This document shows, piece by piece, positions 1 to 8,738 of a stretch of DNA of 64,000 nucleotides (its first letter is position 1; the number at the start of each line of letters is the position of its first letter). The DNA comes from Shinella sp. SUS2. GTDB lineage: Bacteria > Pseudomonadota > Alphaproteobacteria > Rhizobiales > Rhizobiaceae. The stretch is from positions 62,001 through 126,000 of the forward strand of contig NZ_KQ410731.1 of the NCBI RefSeq assembly GCF_001262505.1. The letters are read 5' to 3'. Both the position numbers and the translations under genes were made by a program. The notes under the pieces are model-generated. The model ran no database searches and had not been told where the DNA came from. It saw only the letters and a program-made list of their open reading frames with translations.

Positions 1-432
1 CGGGCGGCCGGGCGGCCGATCATCCATGTGCGCCACGACAGCGTGGAGCCGGGCTCCACGCTGCGCCCGGAGGCGCCGGGCAACGCGCATCGCCCCGGCT
101 TTGCGCCGCAGGCGGGCGAGCCGCTGGTGACGAAGAGCGTCAACGCCGCCTTCATCGGCACGGATCTCGACTTGCGCCTGCGCCGGCTCGGCGCGGAGAC
201 GGTCGTGCTGTTCGGCGTTTCCACGGATATGTGCGTATCGACCAGCGTGCGCGTCGGAGCGAACATGGGCTACCGGGTGATCCTCGTCGAGGATGCCTGC
301 GACTGCTTCGACCTGCCGGACGGCGAGGGCGGCACGATCGCCGCACGCGACGTGCACCGCGCCCATGTCGCGACGCTGCGCCATGAATTTGCGACGGTGC
401 TCAGTACGGCCGATGTCGTCGCCGCGCTCTGA
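1..432 (+). CDS. Isochorismatase-family cysteine hydrolase (3' part only)
   Basis: The gene enters from the left edge and the last 143 codons are visible. The reading frame is open from base 1 and stops with TGA at 430-432. The segment GVSTDMCVSTSVR (Cys codon 232-234) is the nucleophile loop of the isochorismatase/nicotinamidase-like cysteine hydrolases, and the upstream TKSVNAAF supplies the usual catalytic lysine. The catalytic aspartate would lie before the window. Members hydrolyse amides, carbamates or isochorismate in the cytoplasm; the substrate cannot be told from this fragment. It converges with the minus-strand gene at 492, and a short palindromic repeat lies between the two. Confidence 0.85.
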   Translation, partial: RAAGRPIIHVRHDSVEPGSTLRPEAPGNAHRPGFAPQAGEPLVTKSVNAAFIGTDLDLRLRRLGAETVVLFGVSTDMCVSTSVRVGANMGYRVILVEDACDCFDLPDGEGGTIAARDVHRAHVATLRHEFATVLSTADVVAAL

Positions 433-459
433 TTTCTCGACTTTGGCGCATTCTCCCAC

Positions 460-481
460 GCCGAAGCGATACCGCTTCGGC
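460..481. repeat. Short palindromic intergenic repeat, copy 1
   Basis: Near-perfect inverted repeat with arms GCCGAAGCG and CGCTTCGGC around a four-base centre. The same core recurs at 37826-37847 and 62413-62434. It sits between two convergent stop codons, so it could also act as a weak bidirectional hairpin. The flank after it (CTGGAAA) is shared with the other copies. Confidence 0.7.
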
Positions 482-491
482 TGGAAACGTG

Positions 492-1007
492 TCAGCGGGT
501 CACGGCCCTGACGTCGCGCACGCCAAAATCCCATTCGGGGGCGGTGACGGGGTTGAGATCGATGCCGGGGAAGACGGCGAAGGTCGAGAACGCGGCGCTT
601 TCGCCCGGCTGGACGCGCAGCACGATCAGCGCGCTGTCGCGGCCGACCTCGCGGCAGGTGCCGCCGGGGCAGTCGGAGAGAACCACGTCGAGGCGGAAAG
701 ACTGCATCGGCACGGGGCCCTTGTTGGCGATGCTGCCGGTCACGCGAAAGCTCGTCTTCGTCTGGCCGGCGCTGGCCTGCATTTCGGCAAGCACGACCGT
801 CTCTTCCGAAAGCACCGGCGTGGTTGCGTTGGGGGTGACGGGGGTTCCGGAGGGCGCGCGTTCGTCGACGAACCAGATGAGGAGCGCGCTTGCTAGGCCG
901 ATGGCCACCACGATGGTGAGGACGGGTTCGACCCAGCTTTGGAAGCGCCGGAAGCGCAGTGCGAGATAGAGTGTGGCCGCTGCCGCGACTGCGAATGCCC
1001 AGATCAT
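492..1007 (-). CDS. Small membrane-anchored protein with an FxLYD-like extracytoplasmic domain
   Basis: This is a 171-residue protein with two hydrophobic stretches near the N-terminus (about residues 1-18 and 27-46) and a soluble remainder. The part around FRVTGSIANKGPVPMQSF, followed by a long beta-type region, resembles the FxLYD-type domain seen in bacterial surface proteins (extracellular adhesion or sensing of unknown kind); this is a judgement by eye. Start: an ideal AGGAGG lies six bases before the ATG. It is downstream of the siderophore operon in the same direction, 58 bases after the binding-protein gene, with a hairpin in between, so cotranscription is uncertain. No specific function can be given. 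Confidence 0.7.
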   Translation of the reverse strand: MIWAFAVAAAATLYLALRFRRFQSWVEPVLTIVVAIGLASALLIWFVDERAPSGTPVTPNATTPVLSEETVVLAEMQASAGQTKTSFRVTGSIANKGPVPMQSFRLDVVLSDCPGGTCREVGRDSALIVLRVQPGESAAFSTFAVFPGIDLNPVTAPEWDFGVRDVRAVTR

Positions 1008-1044
1008 TCAGGTCCTCCTGGGCATGATATAGCCTGCGGGAGAA

Positions 1045-1064
1045 GGGACCGAAAGGCCGGTCCC
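1045..1064 (-). terminator. Hairpin after the siderophore-binding protein gene (possible weak terminator)
   Basis: Seven-base arms GGGACCG and CGGTCCC with a six-base loop lie one base beyond the stop codon of the binding-protein gene. On the minus strand the hairpin is followed only by TTCTCCC, so it may be an attenuator or an mRNA stabiliser rather than a strong terminator. Confidence 0.4.
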
Positions 1065-1065
1065 C

Positions 1066-2175
1066 TCACTTTGCCTTGAGGCTGATCCAATAGGCGCCGT
1101 CGAAAGGCACGGCGGCGAAACGTTCGTTGATTTCCTTCAATGTCGCATCCGGGTCGATGTCGGCAAAGATGTCCGGGCGCAGCCAGTGCGCGAAGGCCTC
1201 GGCGGCGAGCACGTTGAGCGGGACGGTGTTGAAGAAGTTCCACAGGCCGTGCACGCGGCCGTCCTTCACCGCCTTCAGGTCGGAGAGGATCGGCGCCTTG
1301 ACGGCGCGGGCGAGCGTTTCGCGCGCCTCTTCAGAGGCGACGCCGGGACCGACCGAGAACGAGCTGTAGGTGCCGCCCGGCGATGCGGTCGCGATGTAGA
1401 CGTCGGGATTGGCCGCGATGATGAACTCCGAACTGACGATGCCGCCCTGCGCCGGCAGGCTTTCGGCGATGTTGCGGCTGCCGGTGATGGCGATGAAGGC
1501 GCCGAGACCGCCCGTGCCATAGGCGTAGCAGCATTTTTCCGGGTTGGGGAAGGCGTCCATCAGCACGGTCGGACCCGGCTCGGGGTGCTGGGCGACCCGG
1601 TCGCGGATACGCTTGACGCGGGCGTCATAGAAGTCGGCGAAGGCGTTGGCCTGTTCCTCGCGGTTCAGCACCTTGCCGAGCAGGCGCATGGTCCCGGCGG
1701 TGTTCTTCAGCGCGTTGCTGTTGAAGTCGACGACGACGACGGGCACGCCCATCTTTTCCAGGTAGTCGATCGCCTGTTTGCCGAGTTCGGTATCGGCCTG
1801 CCAGTTGGCGAGGATGGCAAGGTCCGCCTTCAGCGACAGCATGGTCTCGAAGGAGAGCGCGCCGTTTGCGCCGATGACCGGGACGTTGACGATTTCAGGG
1901 AACTTTTCCTTGAACCGTGCATAGATCTCCGGATTGTCGCCCTGCATGTCGCTCGACCAGCCGGCGAGGATGCTGACCGGGTTCGGATGGATCAGCGAGA
2001 GTGCGACGAGATCGAAGCCGCTGCCGAGCAGCACCGCCTTGGGCTGGGCCGGAATGGTGATCTCGCGGTCGAAGGCGTCCTTGACCGTCAGCGGATACGT
2101 CACCTCTGCACGGGCCGGCAGGATGGCGAGGAACAGAAGGACGACAGCGATGAGGGCGGAAAGGCGTTGGGTCAT
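1066..2175 (-). CDS. Siderophore/iron ABC transporter periplasmic substrate-binding protein
   Basis: The 369-residue protein has a Sec signal peptide (about residues 1-23, ending PARA) and the class III periplasmic binding protein pattern: FDREITIPAQPKAVLLGS near the start, two lobes and a connecting helix. It should bind a ferric siderophore or haem-like ligand after outer-membrane uptake by the neighbouring TonB receptor. The ATG at 2173-2175 overlaps the fhuF stop as ATGA, which decides the start against a longer upstream frame. The segment PNPEKCCYAYGTGG carries a Cys pair that is unusual for this family. No permease or ATPase gene for this importer lies in the window, so it must use subunits encoded elsewhere. 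Confidence 0.88.
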   Translation of the reverse strand: MTQRLSALIAVVLLFLAILPARAEVTYPLTVKDAFDREITIPAQPKAVLLGSGFDLVALSLIHPNPVSILAGWSSDMQGDNPEIYARFKEKFPEIVNVPVIGANGALSFETMLSLKADLAILANWQADTELGKQAIDYLEKMGVPVVVVDFNSNALKNTAGTMRLLGKVLNREEQANAFADFYDARVKRIRDRVAQHPEPGPTVLMDAFPNPEKCCYAYGTGGLGAFIAITGSRNIAESLPAQGGIVSSEFIIAANPDVYIATASPGGTYSSFSVGPGVASEEARETLARAVKAPILSDLKAVKDGRVHGLWNFFNTVPLNVLAAEAFAHWLRPDIFADIDPDATLKEINERFAAVPFDGAYWISLKAK

Positions 2176-2930
2176 TGTTTTCTCAGTTCCGGCAGGGCGC
2201 ACAGCTCGCCGCAGCCTGGAATGCCGGGCAGCATGTAGCGCAGGCAGCAGACCTTGCGACGGCAGTGGATGACACCTGCTTCCATCTCGTGGCGCAGGCA
2301 TCCGTGGAAGGGGTTGCGGCTGCCGTTCGCCAGCAGCGGGCAATCGAAGAGGGGACGCGAGGGCCAATGGTCGCCGTCTTCGGGCGGCGCATGGTCCGTC
2401 GCGTTGAAGGCATAGTCGATGTAGACGGCGGCATTGTTCCAGGCGAGCTTCGGGGCAATGCCGGTCTTTTCCTTGAACAGGGCGACCGCGCGGGAGAGGT
2501 GGCAGTCTACCAGCGGTGTGACGAAGTCGACGAGGTCGTCTCCCTCGCTCCAGTCGCCTTCATGCGGCAGGCCGAAGGCCCGGGGCAGGCCGTCCTCGCC
2601 GATGGCGATGGTCATCGCATCGAGGGCGACGGGCAGGGTCCGCTCCGCGCGGCGCGCCACGACATAGGGGATGGTGAGGGCGGAGAAATAGTAGAGCGAC
2701 CAGAAAGAGGCGGCGGCACGCCGGTCCGCCTTGTCATGGCTCTCAGCATAGCGGTCGATCGTCCGGGAAAACCCGTCTCCCTCCAGGAACGCGCAGAGCG
2801 GCACGGCGCCATCGAGATCCGACGAGAGCATCATCTTCTCGCCGCACCAGGCATGTTCACCGCTGAAGACCGCCTTCAGGCCTTCGGGCCGGAAAGCGGT
2901 CTCACCGTCCTGGGAGAGAAGCGCCGTCAA
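2172..2930 (-). CDS. fhuF: Siderophore-iron reductase FhuF family
   Basis: The 252-residue protein ends with a cysteine-rich tail: the segment CCLRYMLPGIPGCGELC gives Cys-Cys-x10-Cys-x3-Cys, the [2Fe-2S] signature of FhuF reductases (E. coli FhuF has x2 in the last gap). An additional Cys lies just upstream in HCRRKVCC. FhuF proteins reduce iron in imported ferric siderophores in the cytoplasm so that it can be released. The gene starts four bases after the TonB receptor stop and overlaps the binding-protein start, so all three form one operon, probably repressed by RirA through the boxes at 5143-5199. Confidence 0.88.
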   Translation of the reverse strand: MTALLSQDGETAFRPEGLKAVFSGEHAWCGEKMMLSSDLDGAVPLCAFLEGDGFSRTIDRYAESHDKADRRAAASFWSLYYFSALTIPYVVARRAERTLPVALDAMTIAIGEDGLPRAFGLPHEGDWSEGDDLVDFVTPLVDCHLSRAVALFKEKTGIAPKLAWNNAAVYIDYAFNATDHAPPEDGDHWPSRPLFDCPLLANGSRNPFHGCLRHEMEAGVIHCRRKVCCLRYMLPGIPGCGELCALPELRKQ

Positions 2931-2934
2931 GCGC

Positions 2935-5109
2935 TTACCAGGAGTATTTCAGGCTGCCGATGATCGTGCGGCCCTGGTCGCGGTAGCAGAAACCGGCCGA
3001 GCAGACGGCATCCTGGCGGTCGAAGAGGTTCGTCGCGTTGACCTGCAGCTTCAGGCCGGCGAAGTCCTTGTCGATGGCGGCGAAATCGTAATCGATCGAC
3101 GCATCGACGAAGGCGCGCGCCTTGTTCTTCATGCTGTTGGCGTCGTTGCCATAGCTTTCCCCGGTGAAGCGAACGCCAGCGCCGAAGCCGAGGCCGGCCA
3201 GCGCGCCGTCTTCCGGCATGGTGTAATGCGCCCAGAGCGATGCCATGTGGCGCGGTACGGAGGAGACGTCGTTGTTCACGGTGCCGGCCGGGCCATCGAT
3301 GATCTTCGCCTGGGTATAGGTATAGGAGGCGATCAGCGAGAGGCCGTTGTCGAGGCTGGTCGAGGCTTCCAGTTCCAGGCCGCGCGAGCGCAGCTTGCCG
3401 CGCTGGACCTGGATGTTGGCCGGACCGCTCGGCAGGTCGACGACTTCATAATAAAGTCCGTTCGTCTGGTCGATGTTGAAGAGTGCGGCCGTCAGCAGGG
3501 TGTTGCTGTCCGGAAGCAGGTACTTCACGCCGACTTCCTGCTGCTCGCTCTCGGTCGGCTTGAACGGGTTGCCGGTGGCAAGGTTCACGCCGGCATTCGG
3601 CGAGAAGGCGGTCGAATAGCTGGCATAGGGGGTGATGCCCCATTCGGTCTCATAGGTCACGCCGGCGCGCCAGGTGAAGGCACGGTCGCTCTGGTTGATC
3701 GTGCTGAGGGCGCCGGAGGCGAGGTCCGTGTTGTCGGTGTCGGTGGAGACCCAGTCGTAGCGGCCGCCGAGCGTGAAGGTCAGCGCGTCGTAGCGGATCT
3801 GGTCCTGCAGGTAGAGGCCGGTGATGAACTGGTCCTGCACGCTCTTCGTCTGGAAGCCGATCGGGTCCGTCGGGCGACCGCGTGTCGGGTTCTTGGTGTC
3901 GAGCGGCGGCGTTGCGCCGTAGCCGTTCAGCGATTTCCAGTAGATCTTGGTGAAGTCGATGCCGGTGAGCAGCGTGTGCTCCAGTGCGCCGGTGTCGAAC
4001 TTGGCTTCCAGCTGGTTGTCGATCGTGTAGGTGTTCATCCACTCTTCGTACGTGCCGGCGCTGCTGTCGAGCAGCGTCGGGTCGGCCGCGTTCGGCTGGT
4101 AGGCGAAGGCCCAGTCGGCGTCGACGTTCAGCCAGGAGGCGCGGGCGTTCTGGCGGAAGGTAAAGACCTCGTTCAGGCGATGCTCGAACTCGTAGCCGAT
4201 GCGGCCCTGGTTCTGGATCGAGTCGTTGTAGGCCGGGTTGCCGGCGAAGATGTCGCTGACCTTGCCGGTGGCGGCGTCATAATAATAGGCCGCGGTGCCG
4301 CCCGTCTTGGTGCGGGAATATTCGCCGAGGATCGTCAGCTTGGTATCCTCGTCCGGCTTCCAGGTGAAGGCCGGCGCGATATAGGAGCGGTCGTCGGGAA
4401 CGCCGACCTGTTCGGTGTCGGCGCTGCGCAGGAGGCCGGTCAGGCGATAGTAGACCGGGTCTTCCTCATTGATCGGGCCGGAGAGGTCGAACTGGCCCTG
4501 GTAACGGTCGTGGCTGCCATACTGCACCTGGATCTCGCGCAGCGCGTCTTCCGTCGGGCGCTTGCTGATGAGATTGTAGAGGCCGCCGGCGCCGGATGCG
4601 CCGTAGAGTGCGGAAGAGGGGCCACGCAGGATCGAGACGCCTTCGAGGCCGTAGGGCTCGGTCTTGAACAACGAGGAGCCGGCGCCCGGCTGGCGCAGGT
4701 TGTCGCGGAAAACGCCCGTATAGGTCACGTCGAAGCCGCGCACGGTGAACGAGTCGAAGCGCGGATCGAAACCATAGCCGCCGAGGCGTGTGCCCGGCGT
4801 GTAGGCGAGCGTTTCGAGCAGGGTCTGCGGGTTGCGGTCTTCCAGCTGCTGCTGCGTGACCGAGGAGATCGACTGCGGCGTCTGGATGAAGGGCGTATCG
4901 ACCTTTGCGCCCGTCGCGCTGCTTTTGCCCACATAGCCGTCCGCCGTGATGACGCCGCCGCTGCCGCCGTTGACGACGATGTCTTCGAGAACGGTCGCAC
5001 CGCCCGCTGCCGTGGCCGCCTGGTCCTGTGCAAGGGCGACCGTGGCGAGCGTGAGGAGAGACGTGCCGGCGAGCGCCAGGCGGGACATCGTGCGGGAGGG
5101 CTTGTGCAT
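2935..5109 (-). CDS. TonB-dependent siderophore receptor (outer membrane)
   Basis: The 724-residue protein has a signal peptide ending at about residue 27 (ALAQ), a probable TonB box (VLEDIVVNG), a plug domain (QSISSVTQQQLEDRNPQTL, then FTVRGFDV and LRGPSSALYGASGAGGLYN) and a C-terminal 22-strand barrel ending in GSLKYSW. The order and motifs fit ferrichrome/ferric-siderophore receptors of the FhuA/FpvA type. It imports a ferric siderophore across the outer membrane using TonB energy. It is the first gene of the operon with fhuF and a binding protein. Two TGA-N9-TCA operators and a TATAAT -10 lie just upstream. The ligand (hydroxamate or other) cannot be named from sequence. Confidence 0.93.
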   Translation of the reverse strand: MHKPSRTMSRLALAGTSLLTLATVALAQDQAATAAGGATVLEDIVVNGGSGGVITADGYVGKSSATGAKVDTPFIQTPQSISSVTQQQLEDRNPQTLLETLAYTPGTRLGGYGFDPRFDSFTVRGFDVTYTGVFRDNLRQPGAGSSLFKTEPYGLEGVSILRGPSSALYGASGAGGLYNLISKRPTEDALREIQVQYGSHDRYQGQFDLSGPINEEDPVYYRLTGLLRSADTEQVGVPDDRSYIAPAFTWKPDEDTKLTILGEYSRTKTGGTAAYYYDAATGKVSDIFAGNPAYNDSIQNQGRIGYEFEHRLNEVFTFRQNARASWLNVDADWAFAYQPNAADPTLLDSSAGTYEEWMNTYTIDNQLEAKFDTGALEHTLLTGIDFTKIYWKSLNGYGATPPLDTKNPTRGRPTDPIGFQTKSVQDQFITGLYLQDQIRYDALTFTLGGRYDWVSTDTDNTDLASGALSTINQSDRAFTWRAGVTYETEWGITPYASYSTAFSPNAGVNLATGNPFKPTESEQQEVGVKYLLPDSNTLLTAALFNIDQTNGLYYEVVDLPSGPANIQVQRGKLRSRGLELEASTSLDNGLSLIASYTYTQAKIIDGPAGTVNNDVSSVPRHMASLWAHYTMPEDGALAGLGFGAGVRFTGESYGNDANSMKNKARAFVDASIDYDFAAIDKDFAGLKLQVNATNLFDRQDAVCSAGFCYRDQGRTIIGSLKYSW

Positions 5110-5142
5110 GCGGGAACTTTCTGACGAAGCGGATCGATAATG

Positions 5143-5157
5143 TGACCGTTTTTATCA
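5143..5157. promoter_or_regulatory. Iron-responsive operator (RirA-type box), proximal
   Basis: TGACCGTTTTTATCA fits the rhizobial IRO consensus TGA-N9-TCA. It is 33 bases upstream of the receptor start codon and 42 bases from a second copy at 5185-5199, on the same face of the helix. Confidence 0.65.
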
Positions 5158-5178
5158 GGATTTGTCCGGCGGCAAGAA

Positions 5179-5184
5179 ATTATA
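5179..5184 (-). promoter_or_regulatory. -10 element of the siderophore operon promoter
   Basis: Minus-strand TATAAT immediately next to the distal IRO box. The matching -35 position (around 5202-5207) reads CTAAAT and is weak. A repressor bound to the 5185-5199 box would occupy the spacer between the two elements. Confidence 0.5.
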
Positions 5185-5199
5185 TGACTTAAGCGCTCA
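5185..5199. promoter_or_regulatory. Iron-responsive operator (RirA-type box), distal
   Basis: TGACTTAAGCGCTCA is a second exact TGA-N9-TCA motif. It lies between the predicted -35 and -10 elements of the TonB receptor promoter, the position expected for an iron-dependent repressor such as RirA. Confidence 0.7.
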
Positions 5200-5250
5200 T
5201 GATTTAGCCGGTGTTGCCGATATGCAACGCAGATTGTGGATGATCTGCAC

Positions 5251-5424
5251 TCAGAAGGCGAGGCTGCCGGCCATCACTGCAAGCACGAGGAAAATCAGGA
5301 AGATGATGAGAACGATGGCGAAGAGCACCTTGGCAATCGTTGCCGTGGCGGCCGACACGCCGGAGAAGCCCAGAAAGCCTGCGATCAGCGAGACGACGAG
5401 GAAGATAAGGGCCCATTTCAGCAC
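5251..5424 (-). CDS. DUF1328 small membrane protein
   Basis: A 57-residue hydrophobic protein, [19 protein letters not shown] followed by a second membrane span (about residues 33-52), matches the short DUF1328 family, which normally begins MLKWAL. The start is taken as GTG at 5422-5424 because GGAGG stands seven bases before it; an upstream ATG would add 15 residues foreign to the family. It sits alone upstream of the iron operon in the same direction. Function unknown; members are inner-membrane proteins often linked to general stress. Confidence 0.8.
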   Translation of the reverse strand: MLKWALIFLVVSLIAGFLGFSGVSAATATIAKVLFAIVLIIFLIFLVLAVMAGSLAF

Positions 5425-5467
5425 GGCGATGCCTCCGATTGTGTCGGAGTAAAGACGCGTGACGGAC

Positions 5468-5501
5468 AAAAAAGTTCCGGGGCAGCGGGAGTGCCCCGGA
5501 A
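5468..5501 (-). terminator. Rho-independent terminator of the ydcS-patD operon
   Basis: Ten-base arms TTCCGGGGCA and TGCCCCGGAA with a seven-base loop (5475-5501), followed on the minus strand by C and six T residues. It is 31 bases beyond the patD stop codon. Confidence 0.8.
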
Positions 5502-5531
5502 GGTGGCCGCGCTCTTGGGCGGCTGGGAGGA

Positions 5532-6959
5532 CTAGTCGTGACTGATCATCACGTGGCGCACGGCGGTGTAGTCCTCCAGTGCATAGATCGACATGTCCTT
5601 GCCGTAGCCCGACTGCTTGACGCCGCCATGGGGCATTTCGGTGGTCAGCATGAAGTGGGTGTTGATCCAGGTGCAGCCGTATTGCAGGCGGGCGGCGGCT
5701 TTCATCGCCTTGCCGATGTCCTTGGTCCAGACGGAGGAGGCGAGGCCGTAGTCGCTGTCATTCGCCCAGGCGACGGCCTGGTCCGCCTCGGAGAAGCGGG
5801 TGACGGAGACGACGGGGCCGAACACCTCGCGGCGCACGATCTCGTCGTCCTGGGTCGCGCCGGCCACCACGGTCGGCTGGAAGAAGTAGCCGTCGTCGCT
5901 GCCGGCCCGGCCTCCCGTGGTGATCTCGATATGCTTCACCTCGGCGGCCCGCTCGACGAAGCTGGCGACGCGGTCGCGCTGGCGCTTGGAGATCAGCGGG
6001 CCGATCTCGTTCTGCGTGTCGTCGGGGTCGTTGTATTTAATTGTCGAGACGGCGGCCGAGAGGTCGGCGACCAGTTTTTCGTAGATGCCGTCCTGCGCGT
6101 AGATGCGGCAGGCGGCCGTGCAGTCCTGGCCGGCATTGTAGTAGCCGAAGGCGCGGATGCCCGAGACGACGGCGTCGAGGTCCGCATCGTCGAAGACGAC
6201 GACGGGGGCCTTGCCGCCGAGTTCCAGATGGGTGCGCTTGACCGTCTTGGCGGCGGCGGCGAGCACCTTCTTGCCGGTCGCCACGTCGCCGGTGATCGAC
6301 ACCATGTTGATCTTCGGATGGTTGATCAGCGCATTGCCGACCGTCTCGCCGCGGCCGAGCACGATGTTGACCACGCCTTCCGGCAGGATGTCGGCAAGCA
6401 GCTTCGCCATCTTCAGCGCCGTCAGCGGCGTCTGCTCGGAGGGCTTGAAGACGACGGTGTTGCCGCCGGCAATGGCCGGGGCCAGCTTCCAGGCCATCAT
6501 CATCAGCGGATAGTTCCACGGCGCGATCGAGCCGACGATGCCGATCGGGTCGCGCCGCACCATGGAGGTGAAGCCGGGCAGGTATTCGGCGGCGACCGGG
6601 GCGCTCAGCGAGCGGATGGCGCCGGCAAAGAAGCGCCAGCAATCGACGATGGCGGGCAGTTCGTCATTGCGCGCGGCATTGATCGGCTTGCCGCAATTGA
6701 GCGATTCCAGCGCCGCGAAGGCATCGGCGTCCTTCTCGATCGCGTCGGCGATCTTCAGGAGATAGCCGGAGCGTTCGGCGGGCGTGGTGGTCGCCCAGGA
6801 GACGAAGGCCCTTTCGGCGGCGTCGACGGCAACGTCGATCTGGGCGTATGAGGCTTCCGGCAGGTCGACGATCTTCGCGCCCGTCTTCGGGTTCAGGATG
6901 TGCTCCTCGGCCTCGGTGCCGGCTTCGAAACGCGAGCCGATCAGCATCTGGGTGTCCAT
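5532..6959 (-). CDS. patD: Gamma-aminobutyraldehyde (1-pyrroline) dehydrogenase
   Basis: The 475-residue NAD-dependent aldehyde dehydrogenase has Glu246 in LELGGK and the catalytic Cys280 in [10 protein letters not shown]. Long segments match E. coli PatD (YdcW) as remembered, for example [39 protein letters not shown] and the C-terminal [16 protein letters not shown]. It should oxidise 4-aminobutyraldehyde to GABA in putrescine breakdown, acting in the cytoplasm. It is the last gene of ydcSTUV-patD, 23 bases after ydcV, with GGGAG seven bases before the ATG. The aminotransferase that makes the aldehyde is not in the window. Confidence 0.92.
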   Translation of the reverse strand: MDTQMLIGSRFEAGTEAEEHILNPKTGAKIVDLPEASYAQIDVAVDAAERAFVSWATTTPAERSGYLLKIADAIEKDADAFAALESLNCGKPINAARNDELPAIVDCWRFFAGAIRSLSAPVAAEYLPGFTSMVRRDPIGIVGSIAPWNYPLMMMAWKLAPAIAGGNTVVFKPSEQTPLTALKMAKLLADILPEGVVNIVLGRGETVGNALINHPKINMVSITGDVATGKKVLAAAAKTVKRTHLELGGKAPVVVFDDADLDAVVSGIRAFGYYNAGQDCTAACRIYAQDGIYEKLVADLSAAVSTIKYNDPDDTQNEIGPLISKRQRDRVASFVERAAEVKHIEITTGGRAGSDDGYFFQPTVVAGATQDDEIVRREVFGPVVSVTRFSEADQAVAWANDSDYGLASSVWTKDIGKAMKAAARLQYGCTWINTHFMLTTEMPHGGVKQSGYGKDMSIYALEDYTAVRHVMISHD

Positions 6960-6982
6960 CGTGGTTCTCCCTTATCGTTGGT

Positions 6983-7798
6983 TCATTTGCCGGCGCCGGC
7001 GACCTGATCGCCGTCGCGGGTGAGGTAGTAGGCGCCGAGGATCGGCAGGAAGGTGACGAGCACCACGACCATGGCGACGACGTTGGTAACCGGCCGCTGG
7101 CGCGGGCGCACCAGTTCCTCCAGCATCCAGATCGGCAGGGTCGATTGCTGGCCGGCCGTGAAGGTGGTCACGATCACCTCGTCGAAGGACAGCGCGAAGG
7201 CCAGCATGCCGCCGGCCAAGAGCGCCGTGCCGATGTTCGGCAGGATGATGTAGCGGAAGGTCTGGAAACTGTCGGCGCCGAGGTCCATCGAGGCCTCGAT
7301 CAGCGAGCCCGAGACGCGACGGAAGCGAGCGACGGCATTGTTGTAGACGACCACGACGCAGAAGGTCGCGTGGCCGAGCACGATCGTCCAGAAGGAGAAG
7401 GGGATTTCCGCAAACGAGAAGGCCGAGCGCAGTGCGATGCCGGTGATGATGCCGGGCAGGGCGATCGGCAGGATGACGAGCAGCGAGATCGTCTCCCGGC
7501 CGAAGAATTTCGTGCGGGAAACGGCGGCGGCGCACAGCGTGCCGAGCACCAGGGCGACGGCGGTCGAGATGGACGCGACGCGAACGGAAAGCCCCATCGC
7601 CTCCCAGACATCCGGCCGGTTCCAGGTAACGGCGAACCATTGCAGCGTATAGCCCGGCGGCGGGAACTGGTAGCTCTTCTCCTCCGTCGTGAAGGCATAG
7701 AGGAAGATGAGCAGGATCGGCAGATGCAGGAAGAGAAGGCCGAGCCCAGCGGCGATCTTCAGGCCGAGCGGGGCCGAGGTGTTTTTGTCAGAGCGCAT
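6983..7798 (-). CDS. ydcV: ABC transporter permease, YdcV type (polyamine family)
   Basis: The 271-residue inner-membrane permease has about six spans and the coupling loop [20 protein letters not shown]. It resembles E. coli YdcV closely, including [13 protein letters not shown] and [14 protein letters not shown]. The start is the ATG at 7796-7798 ([10 protein letters not shown]); a longer upstream frame is only a shadow of ydcU, which this gene overlaps by 11 bases. With YdcU it forms the membrane channel of a putrescine/spermidine-type importer. The order of the five genes is that of E. coli. Confidence 0.9.
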   Translation of the reverse strand: MRSDKNTSAPLGLKIAAGLGLLFLHLPILLIFLYAFTTEEKSYQFPPPGYTLQWFAVTWNRPDVWEAMGLSVRVASISTAVALVLGTLCAAAVSRTKFFGRETISLLVILPIALPGIITGIALRSAFSFAEIPFSFWTIVLGHATFCVVVVYNNAVARFRRVSGSLIEASMDLGADSFQTFRYIILPNIGTALLAGGMLAFALSFDEVIVTTFTAGQQSTLPIWMLEELVRPRQRPVTNVVAMVVVLVTFLPILGAYYLTRDGDQVAGAGK

Positions 7799-8738
7799 CG
7801 AAGGCTCCCTGTCGCTTGGCCATCCAGAGATAGAGGCCCATGATGACGATCGGCACGACGGAGAAGGCGGCGGCGAGCGGGATGTTGCCGGCGGTGCCCT
7901 GCTGGGCATAGACCGCCTGGCCGATGAAGAGCCGCGACGAGCCGATGATCTGCGGGATGATGTAGTCGCCCAATGTCAGTGAGAAGGTGAAGATCGAGCC
8001 GGCGATGATGCCGGGCAGCGCCAGGGGGAAGAGGACATGGCGGAAGGTCTGCGCCGGGTTGCCGCCGAGATCGGCGGAAGCCTCGATCAGGTTGCCCGGC
8101 ACGCGCTCCAGCGCCGCCTGGATCGGCAGGATCATGAAGGGCATCCAGACATAGATGAAAACGATGAAGGTGCCGGTATAGCTGATCGACAGCGACGAAC
8201 CGCCGACGACGGGCAGCGCCAGCCAGGCATCGAGCAGCCAGGAAAGATGCAGCCTGGCGAAGGCCCAGGTGACGATGCCTTCCTTGGCGAGGATGAGCTT
8301 CCAGGCATAGACTTTCACGAGATAGCTCGACCACAGCGGCAGCATGACGCCGAGGTAGAAGACGACCTTCCATTTTCCGCGGGCATAGCGCGCCGCGTAA
8401 TAGGCGATCGGAAAGGCGATGGCGGCGGAGGCGAGCGTCACCAGAACGGCCATCAGCACGGTGCGCAGGATGATGTCGAAATTCGACGGGATGAGCAGCT
8501 GCTTGTAGGTGGCGAGCGTGAACTCGTAGTTGATCAGCCCGGAAAAGTCGTCGATCGAGAAGAAGCTCTGCAAGAGGAGCGCGAAGAGCGCGCCGAGATA
8601 GATCACGCCGAGCCAGAGGAGCGGTGGCGTCAGCATCAGGAGCAGCAGGATCCTCGGGTTGCGCCAGAAGAAATCCGAAAGCCGCCCGGAGGCGCCTTCG
8701 CGGCGCGCGAGGATGGAGGTGTCTGCGGCGACGCTCAT
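7788..8738 (-). CDS. ydcU: ABC transporter permease, YdcU type (polyamine family)
   Basis: The 316-residue permease has a cytoplasmic N-terminus, about six membrane spans and the coupling motif [20 protein letters not shown]. Its ATG overlaps the ydcT stop as ATGA, so the two are translationally coupled. It pairs with YdcV to form the inner-membrane pore. Family: PotB/PotH-like permeases of polyamine importers. Substrate inferred from operon order and the patD gene, not from the permease itself. Confidence 0.9.
   Translation of the reverse strand: MSVAADTSILARREGASGRLSDFFWRNPRILLLLMLTPPLLWLGVIYLGALFALLLQSFFSIDDFSGLINYEFTLATYKQLLIPSNFDIILRTVLMAVLVTLASAAIAFPIAYYAARYARGKWKVVFYLGVMLPLWSSYLVKVYAWKLILAKEGIVTWAFARLHLSWLLDAWLALPVVGGSSLSISYTGTFIVFIYVWMPFMILPIQAALERVPGNLIEASADLGGNPAQTFRHVLFPLALPGIIAGSIFTFSLTLGDYIIPQIIGSSRLFIGQAVYAQQGTAGNIPLAAAFSVVPIVIMGLYLWMAKRQGAFDAL

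Noticed and set aside
3226-5124. Long open frame (about 630 codons) on the plus strand antisense to the TonB receptor gene
   Set aside because: High GC keeps antisense frames open. The translation has no recognisable domain, while the minus strand encodes a full receptor with signal peptide and plug motifs.
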